Shown in pieces: positions 1-5,848 of a DNA stretch of 6,199 nucleotides (position 1 is its first letter; each line of letters starts with the position of its first letter). The stretch is from Lachnospiraceae bacterium. GTDB taxonomy: Bacteria; Bacillota; Clostridia; Lachnospirales; Lachnospiraceae. The notes below the pieces were generated by a model. That model was not told the DNA's origin. It ran no database searches and was given only the letters and a program-made list of their open reading frames with translations. Both the position numbers and the translations under genes were made by a program. The stretch is taken from assembly GCA_003447895.1 (NCBI GenBank), contig DLYC01000126.1:1-6199 (forward strand), given 5' to 3'.

Positions 1-962
1 GTGCCTTCGTGCACATCTCCCATGGCGATGGTGATGAGAAGATCCCGAAGCTGTCCGTGCTGACCGCAGACAATGCCACAGGCATAATCGACGAGTTCAC
101 CGGACTGCTGAAGGAAGGATATGCAGTTCTCAGTCGTGACGAGTTTGGAGCGCCTACCACAGAGGCGTACTTCACGAAGGAATACACGGAGTATTACAAA
201 GATGGCAAAGTCATCCGAGAAGATAATCCTGCTCAGTATCCTCTGCTCGTTCCGGTTCCGTTTGAGCCGACTTCAAAACGGCCCTTTGGACATAGCCGTA
301 TTTCACGAGACTGCATGGATCTTCAGAAGGAAGCGCAGCGAGCGCTGGAACGTGCAGACATCTCGGCAGAGTTCTACAGCTTCCCGCAGAAGTATGTCAC
401 AGGACTGGATCCGGATGCTGATCCGATGGACTCCTGGAAAGCATCTGCATCTTCGTTCCTGAGGTTCGATAAAGACGAGAATGGTGACAGCCCGAAGCTC
501 GGGCAGTTCACTCAGCAGAGCATGGCTCCATATATCGAGCAGGTCCGGATGTTTGCTTCACTGTTCTCCGGTGCCACAGGCTTGACTATGGACGATCTCG
601 GCTTCGTGACGGATAACCCATCCAGCGCGGAGGCGATAAAGGCAGCACACGAAAATCTGAGGCAGACAGCCAGACGTGCACAGCGAACTTATGCGTCCGC
701 TTTTGCAAATGTCGGCTATATCGCTGCATCGGTCAGAGATAACAACCCTTACCCGCGGACACTTGTGGCAAGCATGAGACCGCAGTGGGAGCCTATCTTC
801 GAGCCGGATGCCGCGATGATCACCTCGATCGGAGACGGTGCTATCAAGATCAATCAGGCAGTGCCCGGCTTCTTCGACGTGGAGAATTTGGAAACGATGA
901 CCGGCATCGAGAGCAATGCCGAGCCGATCGACGTGGAAGAGGCACCTGAGGCTGAAGCATGA
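1..962 (+). CDS. Phage portal protein, SPP1 Gp6-like (5' end outside the window)
   Basis: Portal subunit: a ring of these sits at one capsid vertex, nucleates head assembly, docks terminase and is the channel for DNA. The frame is open from base 3 (Ala-Phe precede the GTG at 9), so the real start lies upstream and the GTG is just an internal Val; 319 residues are visible. Counting from base 3, seen motifs are RPFGHSRIS near residue 93, PQKYVTG near 128, and LGFVTDNPSSAEAI at about 199-212 followed by a long amphipathic helix. This combination is typical of the SPP1 Gp6-like portal family of Gram-positive phages, whose members are usually about 430-500 residues, so roughly the first quarter to third is missing. 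The C-terminus is acidic (Glu/Asp/Ala rich), as is common in portals. The stop overlaps the next start as ATGA (959-962), indicating translational coupling to the minor head gene. The family call rests on remembered motif style, not a search. Confidence 0.9.
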   Translation, partial: AFVHISHGDGDEKIPKLSVLTADNATGIIDEFTGLLKEGYAVLSRDEFGAPTTEAYFTKEYTEYYKDGKVIREDNPAQYPLLVPVPFEPTSKRPFGHSRISRDCMDLQKEAQRALERADISAEFYSFPQKYVTGLDPDADPMDSWKASASSFLRFDKDENGDSPKLGQFTQQSMAPYIEQVRMFASLFSGATGLTMDDLGFVTDNPSSAEAIKAAHENLRQTARRAQRTYASAFANVGYIAASVRDNNPYPRTLVASMRPQWEPIFEPDAAMITSIGDGAIKINQAVPGFFDVENLETMTGIESNAEPIDVEEAPEAEA

Positions 963-1954
963 GCGCGGGAATCAACGTAAGCGGGGCGATTCTTCAGTCA
1001 GTGAGGAAAGACCCCAAGCTTGCGAAACTCGTTGCACAGGCGCTTGAAAACGGCTCATACGGCACGGCGGAAGAATACGCCATCCGGCTTGGCGAACTGG
1101 TTGCTAAAGTGCTCGAGAAGATATCACCGGACGAGATCCCGAAGGATGTGCTCCAGGAAGCGATGCGGATCAGTAACGACTTGGTGGCAGATGTCACCAC
1201 GCACGTGCAGGAGACGCTGAACGAAGCCAGCGGGGTCGAGCTTGGCGTGCAGCTGCCAGACATCGATGATATGAGCTTCAGCGGTTTCGCGGATTACTCT
1301 CCTGCGGGACAGCAGAAGGCTTCCGAGGATGCAGTATCAGACTTCCTGCTCAAGCAGGTGGACAAGGCGATGCAAAAAAATGCAGAGCAGAACACCAAGC
1401 TCGGGCTGGATGCCAAGATCGTCCGGAAGGCGGAAGGCCCTGCCTATCCATCCGGGAAGAAGAAAGTCCGGAGTAAGAAGGGCAAGGTATATGAGTACGC
1501 ATGGAGCAAGTATGGCGACATGTATCTCGAGCCGTGCGAGTTCTGCCTGGAACGTGAAGGCACGTATAACTATGAGGACGTGCTCGCACGTGGTAGCGAG
1601 TGCTACAGAAGGCACAAGCGCTGCAGGTGTGAAATTACTTATGTGCAGGGCAAGTTTCGGCAGGATGTGCTCACAAGGTCTACATGGTCCGAAGACGAGG
1701 CAGACGGCAGACGTAAGGCTGTGAGTGGTGCTTTAGCCAGGAAACAGCAGGAAGAAGACAGACGGCTGCGTAATCGCGAAACCAAGATGGACGTGATGAA
1801 CCGGCTGCAGAAGGATCTCGGCTGGTCCGCAAAAGGCTCGTCCATCTGGTACGAGCAGAACAAAAAGAAAGCAGAGTATCAAAGCTGGGACTATCTGATA
1901 GAACTGGCTTGGCAGAATCAAGAGCGCAGACGAGAGGACGCGCTGATCAGGTAA
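959..1954 (+). CDS. Minor head protein, MuF/VG15-like, with Cys/His cluster
   Basis: Probable minor capsid protein of 331 residues, present in few copies inside or at the portal vertex. Its position directly after an SPP1-type portal gene is the classical place of SPP1 gp7/MuF and VG15-like proteins. Residues 1-165 are mainly helical and charged. A lysine-rich, Gly-containing stretch follows (about 165-177), then a putative metal-binding cluster: C193-x2-C196, C215-x3-H219-x2-C222-x-C224. The CxxC plus H-x2-C-x-C layout recalls the conserved C-terminal signature of MuF/VG15 proteins. Unlike a protein that ends near this signature, it continues for about 107 residues (225-331), very rich in Arg, Lys and Glu, with an aromatic part near the end (LGWSAKGSSIW, YQSWDYLIELAW). 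The start ATG at 959 overlaps the portal stop and has GAGG at 948-951, 7 bases upstream. No toxin or protease domain is recognisable. The head-protein role is inferred from context and signature; the extension has no assigned function. Confidence 0.75.
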   Translation: MSAGINVSGAILQSVRKDPKLAKLVAQALENGSYGTAEEYAIRLGELVAKVLEKISPDEIPKDVLQEAMRISNDLVADVTTHVQETLNEASGVELGVQLPDIDDMSFSGFADYSPAGQQKASEDAVSDFLLKQVDKAMQKNAEQNTKLGLDAKIVRKAEGPAYPSGKKKVRSKKGKVYEYAWSKYGDMYLEPCEFCLEREGTYNYEDVLARGSECYRRHKRCRCEITYVQGKFRQDVLTRSTWSEDEADGRRKAVSGALARKQQEEDRRLRNRETKMDVMNRLQKDLGWSAKGSSIWYEQNKKKAEYQSWDYLIELAWQNQERRREDALIR

Positions 1955-1960
1955 AGCAAA

Positions 1961-1966
1961 AGGAGG
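1961..1966 (+). promoter_or_regulatory. Shine-Dalgarno of the terminase gene, unusually close to the start
   Basis: AGGAGG is a perfect Shine-Dalgarno core but lies only 3 bases before the ATG at 1970, closer than the usual 5-9. The next in-frame Met is about residue 49 and would remove a conserved-looking N-terminus, so 1970 is still the best start. The tight spacing may lower terminase translation. Confidence 0.7.
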
Positions 1967-1969
1967 AGT

Positions 1970-3409
1970 ATGGCGGAACGTATCGGAAGCCAGACTCCTT
2001 CCCAAGCAGTTTTAATTCCGTTCAAACAGTCCAAAGGTGAGGAAGCTGTAGCTCTCTATGAAGAGAGCGGACGGCATGCTCAGGACTGGCAGAAGCTACT
2101 GATCACTAACGTCATGGGTCAGAATGATGATGGCCTGTGGACGCATACCAAGTTCGGCTATGAAGTGCCGAGACAGAACGGCAAAGGCGAAGTGCTGACG
2201 ATGCGCGAGCTCTGGGGCTTAAAGAATGGTGAGAACATCATGCACACAGCCCACAAGACAAGCACATCGCACAGCGCTTTTATGCGTTTGGTTAAGATCC
2301 TGACCGATGCCGGATATGTAGAGCTGGGACGAAAGAAAAAGGGCGAGACGACACCAGAGAAGTCGTTCAAGAGTACGAAGCAGTACGGACTTGAGCAGAT
2401 CTTCCTGACCGGCGGCGGCTCAATCGTCTTCCGGACCCGGACAGAGACCGGCGGACTTGGCGAAGGCTTCGACCTCCTCGTGATCGATGAGGCACAGGAG
2501 TATACCGGAAGCCAGCAGACGGCGCTGATCTACACGATCGCCGCATCACAGAACCCGCAGACAATCTTCTGCGGTACTCCTCCTACACTCGTCTCCAAGG
2601 GCGAGGTCTTTCCTAAGTTCCGGCGCGAAGTGCTGGCAGGAAAGGGTGAGGATAGTGGCTGGTGTGAGTGGTCGGTCTATGAGAAGCCTAAGGACCTCAT
2701 GGATCCGGAAGCATGGTACGCAACCAACCCCTCGCTGGGTACCATCCTGAAGGAGCGGACAATCCGCGCTGAGTATGTTGGTGACGATCTCGACTTCATT
2801 ATCCAACGCCTAGGATATTGGCACACTTATGAACTGAAGAGCGAGATCTCGGAGGCGGACTGGATGGCGCTGAGAGTTCCGAAACTCCCAGAGCTCTCCG
2901 GACCGTTGTATGCCGGGGTCCGGTTTGGATCCAACAACGAAAACACTTCGATGTCTATCGCTGTCCGGACGGCGGACGGCAGGATCTTCTTGGAAACAAT
3001 CGACTGCGAAAGCCAGGCGAACGGCTTCGGCTGGATCGTTCGGTTCCTGTCTCGCGCAAGAGTCGGGGCTGTGGCAGTCGATGGAAAAGGCAAGACCGAA
3101 CTGCTGCAGGAAGCCCTGAAGCAAAACGGCGTGCGCGTGAAGTACGTGCCGCTGGAGACAGCGCAGGCTATCACAGCTTATTCCGGCTTCCGGCAATCGA
3201 TAGACGATCAGAGCATTTGTCATATGGGACAGCCAAGCGTCACGCAGTCGATCGCGAACTGTGAGAAGCGCATGATCGGCACAAATGGCGCGTTTGGCTT
3301 CCGGTCACTCAAGCCGGAAGTCGATGTCACCATCGTGGAGAGCATGGCACTGGCTCGGTGGATGTGCTCGACATCAAGAGAACGGAGAAAACAAAGAATC
3401 GGGTATTAA
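1970..3409 (+). CDS. terL: Terminase large subunit (packaging ATPase and nuclease)
   Basis: Motor and nuclease that docks on the portal, pumps phage DNA into the procapsid and cuts it. It has 479 residues, a normal full length. The N-terminal ATPase domain shows a Walker A-like loop, VPRQNGKGE (residues 66-74; Lys72 is followed by Gly rather than Ser/Thr, as in other terminases of this type), Walker B LLVIDEAQEYT (169-179, D173 and E174), and a coupling motif CGTPPT (201-206). TNPSLG (252-257) and FIIQRLGYW (276-284) are family-style linker motifs. The C-terminal RNase H-like nuclease domain begins near residue 313; candidate acids are D371 in VDGKGK and D452/E457. The first strand reads YAGVRFG with Arg318 where many terminases carry the first catalytic Asp. 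The gene lies after portal and minor head genes, the reverse of the usual order, and no small terminase is visible. It begins 15 bases after the previous stop. The family call is firm; nuclease residue roles are inferred. Confidence 0.95.
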   Translation: MAERIGSQTPSQAVLIPFKQSKGEEAVALYEESGRHAQDWQKLLITNVMGQNDDGLWTHTKFGYEVPRQNGKGEVLTMRELWGLKNGENIMHTAHKTSTSHSAFMRLVKILTDAGYVELGRKKKGETTPEKSFKSTKQYGLEQIFLTGGGSIVFRTRTETGGLGEGFDLLVIDEAQEYTGSQQTALIYTIAASQNPQTIFCGTPPTLVSKGEVFPKFRREVLAGKGEDSGWCEWSVYEKPKDLMDPEAWYATNPSLGTILKERTIRAEYVGDDLDFIIQRLGYWHTYELKSEISEADWMALRVPKLPELSGPLYAGVRFGSNNENTSMSIAVRTADGRIFLETIDCESQANGFGWIVRFLSRARVGAVAVDGKGKTELLQEALKQNGVRVKYVPLETAQAITAYSGFRQSIDDQSICHMGQPSVTQSIANCEKRMIGTNGAFGFRSLKPEVDVTIVESMALARWMCSTSRERRKQRIGY

Positions 3410-3431
3410 GCCGGTAATCTCGCCGGCTTTT
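3408..3431 (+). terminator. Stem-loop overlapping the terminase stop, possible weak terminator or attenuator
   Basis: The left arm AAGCCGG (3408-3414) and right arm CCGGCTT (3423-3429) pair perfectly over 7 bp with an 8-base loop; a T-G wobble inside would make 8 bp and a 6-base loop. The arm is followed by TT then ATA, so the run is TTTT at 3428-3431. The short U-tract suggests partial rather than full termination. It separates terL from the scaffold-capsid pair, and its left arm includes the last two bases of the terL stop codon, so ribosomes finishing terL would disrupt it. Confidence 0.5.
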
Positions 3432-3440
3432 ATACATTTA

Positions 3441-3453
3441 CGTCTACCAGACG
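3441..3453 (+). other. Second small hairpin upstream of the scaffold gene
   Basis: CGTCT (3441-3445), loop ACC, AGACG (3449-3453) form a perfect 5-bp inverted repeat, 11 bases before the Shine-Dalgarno AAGGAG at 3465-3470. It leaves the ribosome site free. It could act as an mRNA-stability or processing structure at the 5' end of a scaffold-capsid transcript, or be chance: short palindromes of this size are common. Confidence 0.3.
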
Positions 3454-3478
3454 GCAAAAATGGGAAGGAGAAAAACAC

Positions 3479-3973
3479 ATGGCAGATTTCAAAGTAATCA
3501 ACACACAGGAAGAACTCGACGCAATCATCAAGGAAAGAGTCGACAGAGCAGAACGGAAGATCCGGGAGACTCGCGACAGTTACAAGGACTGGCTCTCACC
3601 TGCTGACGCACAGAAGGCCGCGGAAGAACATCAGGCGCAGATTGATGCTCTGAACCAGGCACACTCTAAAGAGTTAGAGAAGTACGCAGGCTATGACGAC
3701 AAGTTCAAGGAACTGGAGGACAAGATCCATGGGTACGAGCTGAACGCTCTGAAGGCGAAGATCGCGCGCGAAAAATCACTTCCCTATGAAGCGATTGAGT
3801 TCCTCAAGGGTGAGGATGAAGCCACCATCACCGAGAGCGCGGAGAAGCTCTCCAAGTTCTCGCAGGTATCAAAAGCATCACAGGCTCACGGTTTTACCCG
3901 TGACACAGAAACGGAGGAGGCTGACGGAGTGCTTGCCGCATTCAAGCAGCTGAATCCGAACATTAAACTTTAA
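3479..3973 (+). CDS. Capsid scaffolding protein (GP20-like)
   Basis: Internal scaffold that guides coat protein into a procapsid of correct size and is then released. It has 164 residues and is strongly charged, with a long predicted coiled-coil region (about residues 10-100) of Glu/Lys/Ala-rich heptads, no Cys and no membrane segment. The middle segment ALKAKIAREKSLPYEAIEFL followed by GEDEATI is typical of phage scaffold proteins of the GP20-like type. The C-terminus LAAFKQLNPNIKL looks like the short helix that binds coat protein in scaffold families. The start is ATG 3479 with AAGGAG at 3465-3470, 8 bases upstream. It lies directly before the major capsid gene (17-base gap), the standard place. 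There is no protease domain, and no separate prohead protease gene between the portal and capsid genes, so scaffold removal is presumably by exit or by an enzyme from elsewhere. Function is inferred from context and composition plus motif style. Confidence 0.85.
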   Translation: MADFKVINTQEELDAIIKERVDRAERKIRETRDSYKDWLSPADAQKAAEEHQAQIDALNQAHSKELEKYAGYDDKFKELEDKIHGYELNALKAKIAREKSLPYEAIEFLKGEDEATITESAEKLSKFSQVSKASQAHGFTRDTETEEADGVLAAFKQLNPNIKL

Positions 3974-3990
3974 GAAAGAAGGTAAATTTA

Positions 3991-4806
3991 ATGCCCCAGA
4001 ATACTAATCTCCAGGAACGCTACAGCGCTCTCGTTGAGGCTAAGCTCAGAGCGACCTCTGTTTTCGCTCATCTTTTCAACAATCGTTATGAAGGTTCTCC
4101 GAAGGCTGGAGCTGTAAAGGTTCCGGTACGCGCTGAGGCAACTGTCGGCGATTATAACATCGCAACCGGCGGCACACTCGCAACCCCGACCACCACATAC
4201 GCGACAATCGTCTGCGACAATGACAACTATGTAAACGAGCTGATTGATGGCTACGTTGCTGCAGCTGTACCTGATGGAATGATCGCTGATCGTCTCGACA
4301 GCGCAGGCGCTGCTCTGGCGGACAAGATCGATGTCCTCCTGGCTGCGAAGCTCATCACTGACGGCACTGCTGTAACAGGATCCGGAACTGCTTCCACAAA
4401 GTCCAACATCTACAGCAACATCATCGACGCGATCCAGCAGGCAGCTGCTCTCAAGGTCGCGAAGACAAACATGCGCCTTGCTATCAGCAACGCGGCATAT
4501 GGTCTCCTGCTGAAGTCTGACGAGTTCGTAAGAGCTACTGCTGGCGATCTCGAAAAGTTCGGCGCTGGCTTCGTCGGCCTGCTCGGCGGTGTTCCTGTTT
4601 ATGAAACACCGAACCTCCCGGCAAATACAGAGTTTGTTCTGTTCAATGCTGACTTCTGCCACTATGTAGCAGAATGGAGCGTTCCGGTAGCTGTCAACGA
4701 TCTCGCAGATGGCACTCACATCGGTGCGTCCGCAGTTCAGGGCCGTCAGGTCTGGGGTGCTCTCATCTCCAAGCCGGCTACAGTTCTGTATCGTAAATCC
4801 GCTTAA
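3991..4806 (+). CDS. Major capsid protein, probably HK97 fold
   Basis: Main shell protein of the phage head, 271 residues. It follows the scaffold gene and precedes the connector genes, the expected position. The N-terminal arm (about 1-40, NTNLQERYSALVEAKLRATS) is followed by a beta-rich loop (about 40-75; AGAVKVPV and GGTLATPTTTY) that fits an E-loop, then helices with VPDGMIADRLDSAGAALADK resembling the spine helix, and a Gly-rich A-domain region GFVGLLGGVPVYETPNLP. The C-terminal ASAVQGRQVWG then KPATVLYRK is a common ending of this capsid type. The fold is inferred, not computed. A ribosome site AGAAGG (3977-3982) sits 8 bases before the ATG inside an A/T-rich leader. Codon use is more biased than in its neighbours (for example GCT, GTA and TCC favoured; TTA, CTA and TCA avoided), which fits high expression. 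A strong hairpin terminator follows the stop. Confidence 0.93.
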   Translation: MPQNTNLQERYSALVEAKLRATSVFAHLFNNRYEGSPKAGAVKVPVRAEATVGDYNIATGGTLATPTTTYATIVCDNDNYVNELIDGYVAAAVPDGMIADRLDSAGAALADKIDVLLAAKLITDGTAVTGSGTASTKSNIYSNIIDAIQQAAALKVAKTNMRLAISNAAYGLLLKSDEFVRATAGDLEKFGAGFVGLLGGVPVYETPNLPANTEFVLFNADFCHYVAEWSVPVAVNDLADGTHIGASAVQGRQVWGALISKPATVLYRKSA

Positions 4807-4817
4807 TCTGTAACATC

Positions 4818-4849
4818 GGAGGGTCTCTGCTCAGCAGGGGCCCTTCTTT
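4818..4849 (+). terminator. Rho-independent terminator after the major capsid gene
   Basis: Left arm GGAGGGTCTCTGC (4818-4830), loop TCA (4831-4833), right arm GCAGGGGCCCTTC (4834-4846): 13 paired positions, three of them G-T wobbles, followed by TTT (4847-4849). It begins 11 bases after the capsid stop codon. The stem is strong but the U-tract is short, so partial readthrough into the neck genes is likely; this would leave capsid mRNA more abundant than connector mRNA, and would also protect the 3' end of the capsid transcript. Confidence 0.78.
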
Positions 4850-4864
4850 ATGAAAGAGGTGCAC

Positions 4865-5269
4865 ATGGCAAACTATGCAACAACTGAAGACCTCGCGGCT
4901 CAGTGGCGGACATTGACGGCCACCGAAGAGGCACGCGCTTCCGTACTGCTCACGGATGTGAGCGCTCTGCTGAGAATCGAGGCGGATAAAGTCGGCAAGG
5001 ATCTCAACGAGCTGGTGGCGGCAGATGCCGATTATGCGGCGGTGGCTAAGATGGTCACATGTGACATCGTAAAGCGATACATGTGCCAGGATAACGAGGC
5101 CGAAGCCATGACGCAGTATTCACAGTCAGCGCTTGGCTATTCCATCTCCGGCACTTATTCAAACGCCGGCAAAGGTCTCGCCGGGTGCATCATGAATGTC
5201 GACCTGAAGCGTCTTGGCTTGAAACGTCAGCGGTTCGGTACTCTGGATCCATACGCGCCTAGAGGGTGA
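4865..5269 (+). CDS. Head-tail connector protein, Gp19/Gp15/Gp42-like
   Basis: Probable first connector (adaptor) ring protein that binds beneath the portal after packaging. It has 134 residues from ATG 4865. An upstream in-frame ATG at 4850 would add only five residues (Met-Lys-Glu-Val-His), abuts the terminator and lacks a ribosome site, while 4865 has GAGGTG at 4856-4861; I choose 4865. The opening YATTEDLAAQWRTLTATEE, the helical LLTDVSALLRIEA, then VTCDIVKRYM and TQYSQSALGYSISGTYSN match the layout of the Gp19/Gp15/Gp42 connector family (a pattern of helix, conserved hydrophobic helix, then a Ser/Tyr/Thr-rich strand). The C-terminal segment carries LKRLGLKRQRFGTL, also typical. It is the first gene of the neck cluster after the capsid terminator. 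The assignment rests on motif style and position, without a search. Confidence 0.82.
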   Translation: MANYATTEDLAAQWRTLTATEEARASVLLTDVSALLRIEADKVGKDLNELVAADADYAAVAKMVTCDIVKRYMCQDNEAEAMTQYSQSALGYSISGTYSNAGKGLAGCIMNVDLKRLGLKRQRFGTLDPYAPRG

Positions 5270-5274
5270 ACGAT

Positions 5275-5607
5275 ATGATAAAGGGCACAACCGTAACGCT
5301 TTACGAGAAGACACAGGCAGGCACGGATCCGTTCGGCCATGCTATCTATGTCAGAGTCCCGGCAACGGTCGAAAATGTGCTTGTGGCACAGCCGTCCGGA
5401 CAGGAGCGTGTCGATGAGAAGAACCTCACCGGCAGGTCCATCGATTATGTGCTCGGCATCCCCAAGGGTGACACGCATAACTGGGAGGACCAGATCGTGG
5501 AGTTCTTCGGGCACAAGTTCCAGACCTTCGGCATCCCGGAGGAAGGAATCGAGGACAACGTTCCGGGTCCATGGCATAAGAAAGTAAAGTGTGAACGTTA
5601 TGAGTAG
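5275..5607 (+). CDS. Head-closure (stopper) protein
   Basis: Likely neck protein that plugs the portal-connector channel after packaging, inferred mainly from position: after the Gp19/Gp15-like connector and before gp10-like and tail-terminator-like genes. It has 110 residues, mostly beta-type, with YEKTQAGTDPFGHAIY near the start, then LGIPKGDTHNWEDQIVEFFG and TFGIPEEGIEDNVPGPWHKK, a pattern familiar from prophage head-closure proteins of Clostridia. I choose ATG 5275, which has AGAGGG (5261-5266) 8 bases upstream; the alternative GTG 5266 would add only three residues, overlap the previous stop, and lie within that ribosome site. The next gene starts inside its end (ATG 5600), overlapping 8 bases. 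Confidence 0.72.
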   Translation: MIKGTTVTLYEKTQAGTDPFGHAIYVRVPATVENVLVAQPSGQERVDEKNLTGRSIDYVLGIPKGDTHNWEDQIVEFFGHKFQTFGIPEEGIEDNVPGPWHKKVKCERYE

Positions 5608-5848
5608 GCGTGTTTATTTTGTGCGTAACTCTGCAGGATTTAGAGAGCTGCTTAACAGCCCGGAAGTCACGGGGCTCGTCACACAGTGTGTATCAGCAAT
5701 CGCAGAACAGTGCGGCGACGGTTACGAAGGTGACGTGCAGAATGGCAACCGAGCGGTGGGCAAAGTCTCAGCGGAGACATTCCGGGCAAAGCGGAGCAAT
5801 GCGAAACACAACACACTGCTTAAAGCGTTAGGGAGCATTAAGATATGA
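5600..5848 (+). CDS. Small HK97 gp10-like neck protein
   Basis: Small basic protein of 82 residues. The opening NSAGFRELLNSPEV, a central GDGYEGDV, and the ending AKRSNAKHNTLLKAL match the short versions of HK97 gp10-like (minor neck or tail-completion) proteins found in prophages of Gram-positive bacteria. Usual HK97 gp10 proteins are longer, about 110-150 residues, so this is a short form rather than an obvious truncation: both ends look family-like. ATG 5600 overlaps the previous stop by 8 bases and has no good ribosome site; translational coupling is likely. An upstream GTG at 5591 would add three residues and is less likely. Its own stop overlaps the next ATG (ATGA, 5845-5848). The exact role at the head-tail joint is not shown by the sequence. 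Confidence 0.75.
   Translation: MSRRVYFVRNSAGFRELLNSPEVTGLVTQCVSAIAEQCGDGYEGDVQNGNRAVGKVSAETFRAKRSNAKHNTLLKALGSIKI

Noticed and set aside
9..11. GTG at base 9 as the portal start.
   Set aside because: The frame stays open to the window edge (Ala-Phe before it), there is no room for a ribosome site, and the visible part lacks the N-terminal portion of the portal family. It is an internal Val codon.
488..510. Small palindrome CCCGA-AGC-TCGGG inside the portal gene.
   Set aside because: A 5-bp stem within coding sequence, with no T run; expected by chance.
1373..1381. Run of seven A within the minor head gene, a possible slippage or programmed frameshift site.
   Set aside because: The zero frame continues to a normal stop with a family-like Cys/His cluster downstream, and the alternative frames give no sensible product. 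A simple run without a stimulating structure is not sufficient.
2810..3223. A 137-codon - strand open frame within the terminase gene.
   Set aside because: It lies fully inside a well-supported terminase nuclease domain, and the product is not family-like. It is a shadow frame.
3988..4719. A 243-codon open frame on the - strand across almost the whole capsid gene.
   Set aside because: Its codons are exactly in register with the sense codons, so it stays open because the capsid gene avoids TTA, CTA and TCA, as a highly expressed gene would. Its product is Ser/Cys/Val-rich with no recognisable motif, and the + strand product is a clear capsid protein.
4850..4864. ATG at 4850 as the start of the connector gene.
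   Set aside because: It directly follows the T run of the terminator and lacks a ribosome site; ATG 4865 has GAGGTG at proper distance and gives a family-like N-terminus.
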